Below are positions 43,964 to 55,300 of a stretch of DNA of 64,000 bases, one piece after another (within the stretch, counting starts at the first letter, position 1; each line of letters begins with the position of its first letter). The notes beneath the pieces are model-generated. The model was not told the DNA's origin. It saw nothing but the letters and a program-made list of their open reading frames with translations, and did not search any database. The translations under genes were made by a program, and so were the position numbers. The DNA comes from Trissonchulus latispiculum (lineage: Eukaryota > Nematoda > Enoplea > Enoplida > Ironidae): contig JASAND010005376.1 in assembly GCA_030248195.1 (NCBI GenBank), positions 1 to 64,000 of the forward strand, in the 5' to 3' direction.

Positions 43964-44437
43964 AATCGCCGAGTTTACTGCATTAGCTAAACCGGGAATT
44001 GGATGGCGACTAATTCAGGTTTTCCGAGAGGGTCCAACACTTGTTCAAAAGTAGATCCCTAACTAATCCTTGCCTATTCAAACATGAGTCGAGGTTGACA
44101 TAACAATGACATAACATGTAACAACTTACGATTTATTATCAACTAATCAAAGAGGGTGGCACAGCTAATATATAAAATGGGTTAAGAACCCGACCAGTCG
44201 TGACGTAAACGATACCAACTCTGAATAATTAGTCTAATTAGAAGGATGACTCATCACCGAAGCCACTACACGGAAGAAAGCATTAGTTTGATCGGCTGTT
44301 TAGAATCGCAGTTTAATTTAATTTTTAATTGCTAGTTTCTCACATCATCCCCCTGCGAAAGTTTTTTAGCGCTTGCTAAAAATTCAGAGATAACGAGAGT
44401 TGCAACCGTAATATTCGAAACCGGTAAGAAATTCAAG
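43964..44437. other. No feature seen
   Basis: Intergenic AT-rich sequence; nothing recognised. Confidence 0.35.
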
Positions 44438-44439
44438 TA

Positions 44440-45997
44440 CCGTATTCTCGCGCTTAAGAGAACATGTTCTCTTAAGTGAAATACGGGCAAAATCGGAAAA
44501 TTTTCTGATTTCACTTAAGAGAACACGCTCACTGCTCGCTGCTCGCTTGCCCATTAACTTGATAACATTCTAAACGATACCTCGATAAATTTAGGTACCG
44601 TATTCTCGCGCTTAAGGTGCTGGTATCGCTTTGTGTAAACTTGACCCCTATAGGCTTTATTTCTTTATGAAAGTGGATGAAACTTTCCAAATATACTATT
44701 TTGGTGCTCAGTAGCATTCTGGGACCAGTCCCGCATTTTTAGGTGCAAAGATAAGAAATTTGTAGTTTTTGCCATTATGCTCTCAGTACATAGTTGCTAC
44801 ACCGAATTGGTGGTTATGGCTGGAAAGAGGGCACCAAAATGAACATTTTTGCTTTTGCAACTTTTGAGCTATCTCTAGTTGTTAAGTCAGTATAAGCCAA
44901 AAACGATTTTTGGGGTCCAAAAATGGCCATTTTCGAGGAAATTAGTTTTTTGTAAATTACTGCCAAATCTTACAGACAATTTTGGTCTCGTTATACTCAA
45001 TCGATAAGTTGTCCAATTGCACATTTTATCAATGCCTATTTGCTGGAGTTCGTTGCTTTAAGCTAGAGATTTGGCCGAAAAACCATTTTGTCAAAATTGC
45101 GATTATTTTGTTTTGAACATCGATTTCTCAAAAACTACCCAATGGATTTGCTTGATTTTTGGCTGGTTGAAAATACGCCCTATTGCGGAGGGACATTTTT
45201 CTTGGTTTGAGCTAAAAAGTCTCCAGTTGCGAGAAAACTGAACACAAAGTTGCAAAATTTCGTGCCACCGCACATTTGCCGGATTTTCTGGAGTATTGAG
45301 ACTTGTTGAGCCAAATCCAGAAAAATGTCCCTCGGCACACATGTCCTTCATATCATGGCACAACAAGAAATTTTGGTCGCTTCTACAGTTTTGAGAAATC
45401 AGTGTTCAAAAAGTTTTGGTCTAAATTCAGCCTGTCAGATGTGAGTATGTCAGAACATTTCAGCTATTTTGTTGCTAATTTTGCTAATTTCGAAGGCTCA
45501 TATGAATGTACAAATTCTAAGCTTTAAAACGATGTATAAAGCTCTTTCCAACTCCTAAAATTGCGAAAGTTATAGCGTTTCAAAAAATCACCACAAAAGC
45601 ACTGCACAAAAGGATACCACCACTTTAAGAGAACATGTTCTCTTAAGTGAAATACGGGGAAAATCGGAAAATTTTCCGATTTCACTTAAAAGAACACGCT
45701 CACTTAAGAGAACATGTTCCCTTAAGTGAATGTCCAGTATCACTAAAAAGCAATCATCGGCTTTACTTATTTATTTTGTATAATTGCTGTGGTCATGTTT
45801 ATGGTATAAATGACTCCTTTTTCTTGAAAAGAACTGAAGACTCAACATTAGTGTGTCAAATCGTAGGAATTTTAACTCTCGCCGCAGCAGTTTCTCTATT
45901 TGTGGTTCTGTATTTTTCCGATTTCACTTAAGAGAACACGTTCACTTAAGAGAACATGTTCTCTTAAGTGGGTGTTCCCTTAAGCGCGAGAATACGG
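44440..45997. mobile_element. CCGTATTCTCGCGC palindromic elements, tandem or nested copies
   Basis: The outer ends are CCGTATTCTCGCGCTTAAG (44440) and CTTAAGCGCGAGAATACGG (to 45997), with TA immediately outside both (44438-44439, 45998-45999). A second left end starts at 44598. Units of CACTTAAGAGAACA and its palindromic extension around AGAACATGTTCT recur at 44455, 44512, 45627, 45700, 45925 and 45950. TA flanks suggest a TA-targeting MITE. The second copy is split by the TTAA element at 44616-45624. The ORF at 45647-45931 runs through the repeats and is not called. Confidence 0.75.
44616..45624. mobile_element. TTAA-flanked DNA element, 1,009 bp
   Basis: TTAA is present on both sides (44612-44615, 45625-45628). 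The termini GGTGCTGGTATC and GATACCACCACT are inverted. Removing the element and one TTAA gives CGCGCTTAAGAGAACATG, which is exactly what stands uninterrupted at 44450-44467 in the neighbouring copy of the host element. That confirms the borders and the TTAA duplication. Shared phrase GATGAAACTTTCC links it to the element at 23080-24894. No transposase is encoded. Confidence 0.9.
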
Positions 45998-45999
45998 TA

Positions 46000-46332
46000 A
46001 TGAAAAGAGAGTAATTAGAAATCTGAAAATAAAGAAACGAGACCTCATATGAAAAGGTAGTACTCTTAAGCCTCTATGGTTAGAAAACCCCATTCACTAA
46101 ACTCATCCCAACACACAAAACTCACACTCTTACAGTGATAGTTATATACTGGCCAGACAATGCAGAAATGAGTGACTGTACAGAGTGTAAAATATGACAA
46201 GTGTTATGCTTTACAACAAGATTTTTTTACAGCCACCTCACCCCAGTCGGTTCGCCGGTTAGGGGTAGTGTCAGCAATTTTAGAACTTTGGCTGGGTGCG
46301 GGGAAGCTGACACTGAATAACTGCAATCGCAA
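46000..46332. other. No feature seen
   Basis: AT-rich intergenic sequence with no recognised repeat or exon. Confidence 0.35.
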
Positions 46333-46990
46333 TTATCCGAGGTGTTCTACAAGAATATCAGTACGTCCATTACTGTCACCGTAATGGAGGTCCTGTGGTA
46401 GCTCCACCTCGCAGGCGGCCACCCCTTGACAATCTCGGTACATTGCCCAAGGTGGGAAGTCCAGGGTTTCCCCTAGAGGAATATACTGCGGCTCCAGGTT
46501 GAAGCCGGAGTGAACAATGATCAGAGTAGATCAATTGTTCATTCTCAGATCCCACGTATCTAAACTTTCGTGTTTGTGGTTGATGTGTGCAGACAGTACA
46601 TTCCAAATTCCTCTCCGATCAACCTGTGCTCAGCGTAAGCAAATGTTGCCATGTACCAAAAACATAAATTTAATGATTAAATACTTAAGACTTAGCTCGT
46701 TGACTACATATCTGTTGGTTGTATCGAGGGATGGCCGGCCGATGACCAAATCTCCATTGGGTTATATTTTGTCATCCAGTTGATAGTTATTTCGGATATC
46801 ATTCCACCAAGCATTATCCACACATTTCCAGCAGTCGCAATGAGACTGTTTAGGCTACATGATAGCAGTCTTTGCGGCGTATTTAGCTTCTGGAGAACCA
46901 GCATTAACATCCAGTTCCAGACCATTAAACTGTCCGGTGATAGAGCTGGTCGTCGGCACAGGAGCCGGCATAGTGCAGGCACCCCATAGT
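46333..46990 (-). pseudogene. Decayed protein-coding sequence, family uncertain
   Basis: On the minus strand, coding-like blocks appear in order but in different frames and with stops: TTSSITGQFNGLELDVNAGS (near 46945), then CVDNAWWNDIRNNYQLDDKI and NGDLVIGRPSLDTTNRYVV (near 46820-46710), then SGFNLEPQYIPLGETLDFPP and CEVELPQDLHYGDSNGRTDI (46520-46350), ending at TAA 46333-46335. The middle block, W...DD..pNGDLVI...LDT..RYV, resembles the end of an immunoglobulin-like domain, but this is a weak impression. At least three in-frame stops or shifts mean it is a pseudogene, unless they are small introns. Confidence 0.35.
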
Positions 46991-49394
46991 GCAATTTTTA
47001 ATAATTTGCCTTAAAAGAAAGTAAGCAAGCAAGAGCGCAAGAGATATCACAACAATTTCCTCAGTTGGACATGGTTTCTGAGCGAGTTGCTAGTTCTGTA
47101 CTGTTCCGAAATTTGAACAGTCACGAGATTGAATTGAAACCCGTATCTTTGCAATTTTAAACATTTCTCAAATAGAACTAATCTCATTAATAAACATTAA
47201 AACGTAATGTTTAAGAACGAAGTTCCAAAACTTATCTTTTTTGAGCAGCCATTTTGCGTCGTGCTAGATCAAAACCCCTCCATTGTTAATTAATTATCCC
47301 AACAAGATTTGAAAAGGTTGTATATGACATGGTATTTGGACAGCAGTAGAATACAACATTTATGGTAACAGCAACAAAATGCTAAACTAGACAATGACAA
47401 AAAGTACAAGTTATTCTATACAGCAAAGTTCAAAGTTGAGCAAATACGACAAAATATAATGACAAAACAAGCTATATATTCTAACAAATTAACTAACAAT
47501 AATAAAGGTAGGATTACAAGTTCACAAGTAAATAGTAGAAAGCCCAGACAGAAACTGCCGTTTACAGCACAAGCCGTCTTAGCTGAACTCTTGGCCCTTG
47601 GCTTAAAGCACTTATCTCTCGGAAGTGTGCACTAGCAAATAGCAGTTTAAAGAAAATACAAGAATCCCAATAAATTTCAAATGGAATTTCAAATATAATT
47701 TAACAAACAGCAATTACATATATCCTAAGAAGTCCTAACGAATATAAACTATCAACATGGTATCAAAATTCTCAGTTATCTATATTTTGTTATCGTTTCA
47801 CCCCGCTCGAAAGAAATGAGGTCCTACGAATTCCACAAAACTAATCCAAAACCTAACTAAACAAAAACAAAAAGAATTTATTGTTCGGTAGCTAGGTTGT
47901 TGATAAAAATCTGGCAGTCTGAGTCTTAGTTTGAACGTACTTTTGTGTGTTTGGGTTATTCAAGTTTTGAGATTAGAATCACGGTTGTTCCATAGTTAGG
48001 CGAGGTTGTTATTCACAGGTCGACTGGAACAACATATTCTTCAGGTTAGCTGTTTCCTAGCGCGCAGTACCCACCCCGTAGTGCTTGCTTAGTAGTCGGT
48101 TACCAATCTACTAGCATTACAGCTGGGATATATTTTGCTCCACTTCTCAAGGGTAGTTTTCAAACCAATTTCGTAATATTGGTTGCTGTCTCCCACCAAT
48201 TGGTGAGGTTTTTGCTATTATGTTTGTTCCTTCTCTTCCAACCTGGACATGGGATGAGCATACCCTCCCTCCAGCGGAGACGAAACACAGCATTCGGATT
48301 AGCATACGCGGAGTAGTGCAATTACTGCAAGTTAATGCAATGAAAACAGAAGGGGCTGCCTAGCTACTTTATTACGGTACTTCAAAGTTTGTTAATACTG
48401 TTAACTATTACACGATTACAGTAACTGATACAGTAGAGTAGTGTCAGGTAGGTGCGTGGAAATACTTCTGGCTTCAGAAAAGCTAAAATAATACCGAAAA
48501 GCCATCGATGCATCTACCAGAAAGATAAGCTTAAAGAATGGAAAACAAGTAGACATCCGCTCTGCTCTGCAAAACAGTTTAACCATTTGCTTGCATTCAT
48601 TATGTATGATGAAGCTTTTGCACATTTTCCCACAGTTGCTATGCATTAGAATTTTGTTGATATCTTGTTATAAATAGATAGCTTAAGAGGAACCACCAAT
48701 TTACGTCAATTATTTATGAAATGTTACTGTTTGAACAAGCGAAAGCTCTTGATTCAAGCGCAAACGCGACCTATTCCAAATGAAATTATAATGTCAAAAA
48801 ATCTAAACCATGATTGTGAATATTGCTGGGTCCATTTTGCCATGATGTTTCAGGCGACTTAATTATTTCAGACGGCTGCTCGCCGGAATTACAGATTAAG
48901 CTGTAGTTTCAGTTCCAGTTTTAATTTCTGATTGCACCCAGGCTAAGCTCAGTGATTTCAGTTTCAGGCCCAGACAGGAACTTTGTTTTCACATTTCCTA
49001 CAACAGTGAATTTTAGCTTATCGCAAGAGTAGTATAGGGCGGCCGTTTCATCCCTCAATCATTGGATTGAGACTGCCCTATCGGAGTCCTGACTTACCTG
49101 ACTTTGGATTAGAGTCACTCCTATTGTATACCGACACTGCAGAACATACTTTTCCAAATTTTTTCTTGACCTTTCCAGCCCATCCTCAACTTTTCCTTAC
49201 CATAATTTCATACTCTGTGTCACTCCTACATTACACTTAACCTATTGTGTTCTTAATTTTTCTAACTGTTTACCCGAATTTTGGTCCTTGTCTACCAACA
49301 TTACCAAAGTTACCCCAACACTCAGACGACTCTGTGCAAGTTCGGTGTAAGCTCGGTGTATGCTCAGTGTATAATCGGTGTTAGCTCGGAGTAG
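46991..49394. other. No gene or repeat seen
   Basis: A long AT-rich stretch with only short ORFs lacking motifs. It leads into the satellite array. Near 49340-49390 the phrase GCTCGGTGTA recurs about four times as a short irregular tandem repeat. Confidence 0.4.
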
Positions 49395-52300
49395 GTTTGG
49401 AGTGAGCGTTTTTTGGGGGGGGAGGGGGGGGGATACCGCCCCCCCCCCCCAATGAAAAAGGATTTTTTGGGGGGGGACCCGAGAAAGGGCGGGGGGGGGG
49501 GGAAATGGGGACGGCCGTTCTTTTGATGTTCCACATGCCCCGGGGAACCCCCAACAGCTGTAAGGCCAGGGGGTACCGCCTCCACCCCCCCCCCCCAAAA
49601 TGAAAAAATTCAGAGGTCAAATTTTTATTTTGACCTCCTGGGCCCGGCATTTTGCGATTCCCCAACCGGGACGGGTGCCCCCAACGAGTTAAAAGCGCTT
49701 TTAGCCCATCCTGGGGCTCACAGGACCCACCCGGGGCCAAAAAGGGTCAATTTTGACCCCCCCCCTGGAATTAATCTAAAAATGGCGAAAACTCCACCAA
49801 TTTTCGGGCAAATCGGCCCAAACTCTCCCAGTCGACTCAGTTTTTGACGGCCGTTCTTTTGATGTGTCACATGCCCCGGGGAACCCCCACAGCTGTCAGG
49901 CCAGGGGGTACCGCCTCCACCCCCCACCCCCAAATTGAAAAAATTCAGAGGTCAAATTTTTATTTTGACCTCCTGGGCCCGGCATTTTGCGATTCCCCAA
50001 CCGGGACGGGTGCCCCCAACGAGTTAAAAGCGCTTTTAGCCCATCCTGGGGCTCACAGGACCCACCCGGGGCCAAAAAGGGTCAATTTTGACCCCCCCTG
50101 GAATTAATATAAAAATGGCGAAAACTCCCCCAATTTTCGGGCAAATCGGCCCAAACTCTCCCAGTCGACTCAGTTTTTGACGGCCGTTCTTTTGATGTGC
50201 CACATGCCCCGGGGAACCCCAACAGCTGTCAGGCCAGGGGGATACCGCCTCCACCCCCAAATTGAAAAAGTTCAGAGGTCAAATTTTTATTTTGACCTCC
50301 TGGGCCCGGAATTTTGCGATTCCCCAGCCGGGACGGGTACCCCCAACGAGTTAAAGGCGCTTTTAGCCCATCCTGGGGCTCACAGGACCCACCCGGGGCC
50401 AAAAAGGGTCAATTTTGACCCCCCCTAGAATTAATCTAAAAATGGCGAAAACTCCCCCAATTTTCGGGCAAATCGGCCCAAACTCTCCCAGTCGACTCAG
50501 TTTTTGACGGCCGTTCTTTTGATGTGTCACATGCCCCGGGGAACCCCCCACAGCTGTCAGGACAGGGGGGTACCGCCTCCACCCCCCCCCCCCAAATTGA
50601 AAAAATTCAGAGGTCAAATTTTTATTTTGACCTCCTGGGCCCGGAATTTTGCGATTCCCCAATCGGGACGGGTGCCCCCAACGAGTTAAAAGCGCTTTTA
50701 GCCCATCCTGGGGCTCACAGGATCCACCCGGGGCCAAAAAGGGTCAATTTTGACCCCCCCTGGAATTAATCTAAAAATGGCGAAAACTCCCCCAATTTTC
50801 AGGCCAATCAGTCCAAACGCTGACAGATGACTCAGTTTTTGACGGCCGTTCTTTTGATGTGCCACATGCCCCGGGGAACCCCCAACAGCTGTCAGGCCAG
50901 GGGGATACCGCCTCCACCCCCCCCCCCAAATTGAAAAAGTTCAGAGGTCAAATTTTTATTTTGACCTCCTGGGCATAGCATTTTGCGATTCCCCAATCGG
51001 GACGGGTTCCCCCAACGAGTTAAAAGCGGTTTTAGCCCATCCTGGGGATCACAGGACCCACCCAGGGGCCAACAAGGGTCAATTTTGACCCCCCCCCTAA
51101 ATTAATCTAAAAATGGCGAAAACTCCACCAATTTTCGGGCAAGTCGGCCCAAACTCTCCCAGTCGACTCAGTTTTTGACGGCCGTTCTTTTGATGTGTCA
51201 CATGCCCCGGGGAACCCCCACAGCTGTCAGGCCAGGGGGTACCACCTCCTCCCCCCTCCCCAAATAGAGAAAGGTCAGAGGTCAAATTTTTATTTTGACC
51301 TCCTGGGCCCGGCATTTTGCGATTCCCCAACCGGGACGGGTGCCCCCAACGAGTTAAAAGCGCTTTTAGCCCATCCTGGGGCTCACAGGACCCACCCGGG
51401 GCCAAAAAGGGTCAATTTTGACCCCCCCCCCTAGAATTAATCTAAAAATGGCGAAAACTCCCTCAATTTTCAGGCCAATCAGTCCAAACGCTGACAGATG
51501 ACTCAGTTTTTGACGGCCGTTCTTTTGATGTGCCACATGCCCCGGGGACCCCCCCACAGCTGTCAGGCAAGGGGGATTTCCGCTACAACCCCCCCCCCAA
51601 CTTGAAAAAATTCAGAGGTCAAATTTTTATTTTGACCTCCTGGGCCCGGCATTTTGCGATTCCCCAACCGGGACGGGTGCCCCCAACGAGTTAAAAGCGC
51701 TTTTAGCCCATCCTGGGGCTCACAGGACCCACCCGGGGCCAAAAAGGGTCAATTTTGACCCCCCCCCCTAGAATTAATCTAAAAATGGCGAAAACTCCAC
51801 CAATTTTCGGGCAAGTCGGCCCAAACTCTCCCCGTCGACTCAGTTTTTGACGGCCGTTCTTTTGATGTGTCACATGCCCCGGGGAACCCCCACAGCTGTC
51901 AGGCCAGGGGGTACCACCTCCACCCCCCTCCCCAAATTGAAAAAATTCAGAGGTCAAATTTTTATTTTGACCTCCTGGGCCCGGCATTTTGCGATTCCCC
52001 AACCGGGACGGGTGCCCCCAACGAGTTAAAAGCGCTTTTAGCCCATCCTGGGGCTCACAGGACCCACCCGGGGCCAAAAAGGGTCAATTTTGACCCCCCC
52101 TAGAATTAATCTAAAAATGGCGAAAACTCCCCCAATTTTCGGGCAAATCGACCCAAACTCTATCAGTCGACTCAGTTATTGACGGCCGTTCTTTTGATGT
52201 GCCACATGCCCCGGGGAACCCCAACAGCTGTCAGGCCAGGGGGATACCGCCTCCACCCCCAAATTGAAAAAGTTCAGAGGTCAAATTTTTATTTTGACCT

Positions 52301-55300
52301 CCTGGGCCCGGAATTTTGCGATTCCCCAGCCGGGACGGGTACCCCCAACGAGTTAAAAGCGCTTTTAGCCCATCCTGGGGCTCACAGGACCCACCCGGGG
52401 CCAAAAAGGGTCAATTTTGACCCCCCTAGAATTAATCTAAAAATGGCGAAAACTCCCCCAATTTTCGGGCAAATCGGCCCAAACTCTCCCAGTCGACTCA
52501 GTTTTTGACGGCCGTTCTTTTGATGTGTCACATGCCCCGGGGAACCCCCACAGCTGTCAGGCCAGGGGGTACCGCCTCCACCCCCCCCCCAAATTGAAAA
52601 AAATTCAGAGGTCAAATTTTTATTTTGACCTCCTGGGCCCGGCATTTTGCGATTCCCCAACCGGGACGGGTGCCCCCAACGAGTTAAAAGCGCTTTTAGC
52701 CCATCCTGGGGCTCACAGGACCCACCCGGGGCCAAAAAGGGTCAATTTTGACCCCCCCCCCCCTGGAATTAATCTAAAAATGGCGAAAACTCCCCCAATT
52801 TTCGGGCAAATCGGCCCAAACTCTCCCAGTCGACTCAGTTTTTGACGGCCGTTCTGTTGATGTGTCACATGCCCCGGGGAACCCCCACAGCTGTCAGGCC
52901 AGGGGGTACCGCCTCCACCCCCCCCCCCCCAAATTGAAAAAATTCAGAGGTCAAATTTTTATTTTGACCTCCTGGGCCCGGCATTTTGCGATTCCCCAAC
53001 CGGGACGGGTGCCCCCAACGAGTTAAAAGCGCTTTTAGCCCATCCTGGGGCTCACAGGACCCACCCGGGGCCAAAAAGAGTCAATTTTGACCCCCCCAGG
53101 AATTAATCTAAAAATGGCGAAAACTCCCTCAATTTTCAGGCCAATCAGTCCAAACGCTGACAGATGACTCAGTTTTTGACGGCCGTTCTTTTGATGTGCC
53201 ACATGCCCCGGGGAACCCCCCAAAGGTTTCCGGCCCGGGGGTTGTCCCCTCCCCCCCCCCCCCCCCCCAAATTGAAAAAATTCAGAGGTCAAATTTTTAT
53301 TTTGACCTCCTGGACCCGGACTTTTGCGATTCCCCAGCCGGGACGGGTGCCCCCAACGCAGGGCTGCCGCGCAACCTTTCTCAGAAAAAAGGAAATAAAA
53401 AAGGAATTTTGCACCCGAAAAAAAGGAAAAAAAAAAGGAATTTGTCCGACAAAAAATAGGAAATAAAAGGAATTTTCAGACATAAATTAATAACGTTACT
53501 GAGCAAAAAATTAAATTTTTTCCATTTTTAACAGCCATACAAGGATTAAACATTTACATACGTTTCTATGCAAAGAAAATTTAAGCAAAACACTATATAA
53601 AATGCAAGTGCGGACGCGTTTCAAGCTTCGTCTTCTTGATCACAGTAAATACGCTATTCTAAAACAGAAAATACGAGCCGAAGGCACGAAATTTGTTGGT
53701 TTTGTACCTCCTTTTGTATTTTTATCTTAATATTTCCGACCCTCGAATCGGAAACAGAAAGGCGCTATCTGCACTTGACCTAAATTCTTGTATAATTACA
53801 ATCTAACTTCGTAAAGATTTGAAGTTTAAATTGAGAACACCTTAAGAATAGGTTTCGGAGAATTTATCCTTTAAATATAACTTTGACGCAAAGAAACAAG
53901 TAAAGCAATGCGACCTGGTATAAAAGGTTTAATCCGAGATATGAACCCGCAGAGCGAGAATTCGGTTATTTGAGCTTGAAGTAGCTTATAACTGGGTTAA
54001 AACAGCGAGATTTGGGGGGCACAGCACTTCAGAAACTGAATAGGCTATGGAACCATCAACGCTTTTTAATGAAGAAATAGGCCTTCTCCAGATTCCACTA
54101 ATATCTAAAATTTAGCTTTGTACCCGAAAATAAGAAAGCAATTTATAATATACGAATGGAAATAGAATAAAGTAGAAATGCTAAGCTCAAGATCAGGGGG
54201 CTGGAGTCCCCTAAGAAACTTATAGAATTTATAGAAATTTGTACCTTCAATCAGGGACGCACTTAGGATTTTGAAAAGGTCGAGCCTACAAAATTTAGCC
54301 CACAGAAGTTGAAAAATTTGATATCTAAAATCCGTGGTGGGAACCTTTAAAACCGTTCGATAAAAGTTATGGAAAAATCAGCAACTGAGACCTTGAAATT
54401 TTTTGAAATTATGAATAATCTGTAACGGAAATCTTTAAAAACATTTGAAATACGAACGCTTAGTTTTGAAGTTTACCGCAATATACATATAGTAAATTTC
54501 AAAAAGTTTAAAACTGAATTGAGATGCAAAAATTCTGCAGATGAAGATTAAAAATTCACATCGAAAAACGCGAAAATTTCTAAAACGTGAAGTAGACGTG
54601 TGGCGCAGACTCAGAAATGTTTAAAAACTGAGATATATAACAGCTGTGCAGGTGCGAAAAATTTTAAAAAATTTAGATAGAAGAGCGATGCCGCCAGGCG
54701 TGAAAGTTTTTAAAAATTAAGAGAAATAAAGATATATATTTGCAGGCGCGCAATTTTTTTTAAAATTTGAAATAGAGACTGAGGCACCGCAGGAACAAAA
54801 ATTTTCCTATCTGTTATTTTATGCTTTAAAAATAGATCGCCTTTTGCTTTCTCTCCAAAAATACCGTGTGGGGTAGAACTAAAAGAGAGGCCTCGGAACC
54901 CCCAAAACAATTGCAATCTTGACTTCTACGCACTTTTTTGGAAAACATGACTGTGACGTCTATGCATTTTGCGATCGTATTTAGTGCATTTTGCTCAAAA
55001 ACTCTGTAGCAGTCTATGCACACATTACTAACATATATATACGTTTAGTATTACTCAAGAATATATAAACGTTCTATCTAGTTATACAAATTAAATTTTA
55101 ACTCTTGTCTTTAAGCAAACAAAAAATAAGTCCAACAGTTTCTATAAATCTAAATTCGTAAGTCATATTAAGCAAAAATGTATGTACGTAGCTTTAGCTA
55201 TTCTATAATAAAACTGAAAAATAAAGTTAAACAATATTCCGGCGAGGCCGGAAAATTTTTGGAAATTAACACAGTAAGACTAAATTTTAGGCACATTTTT

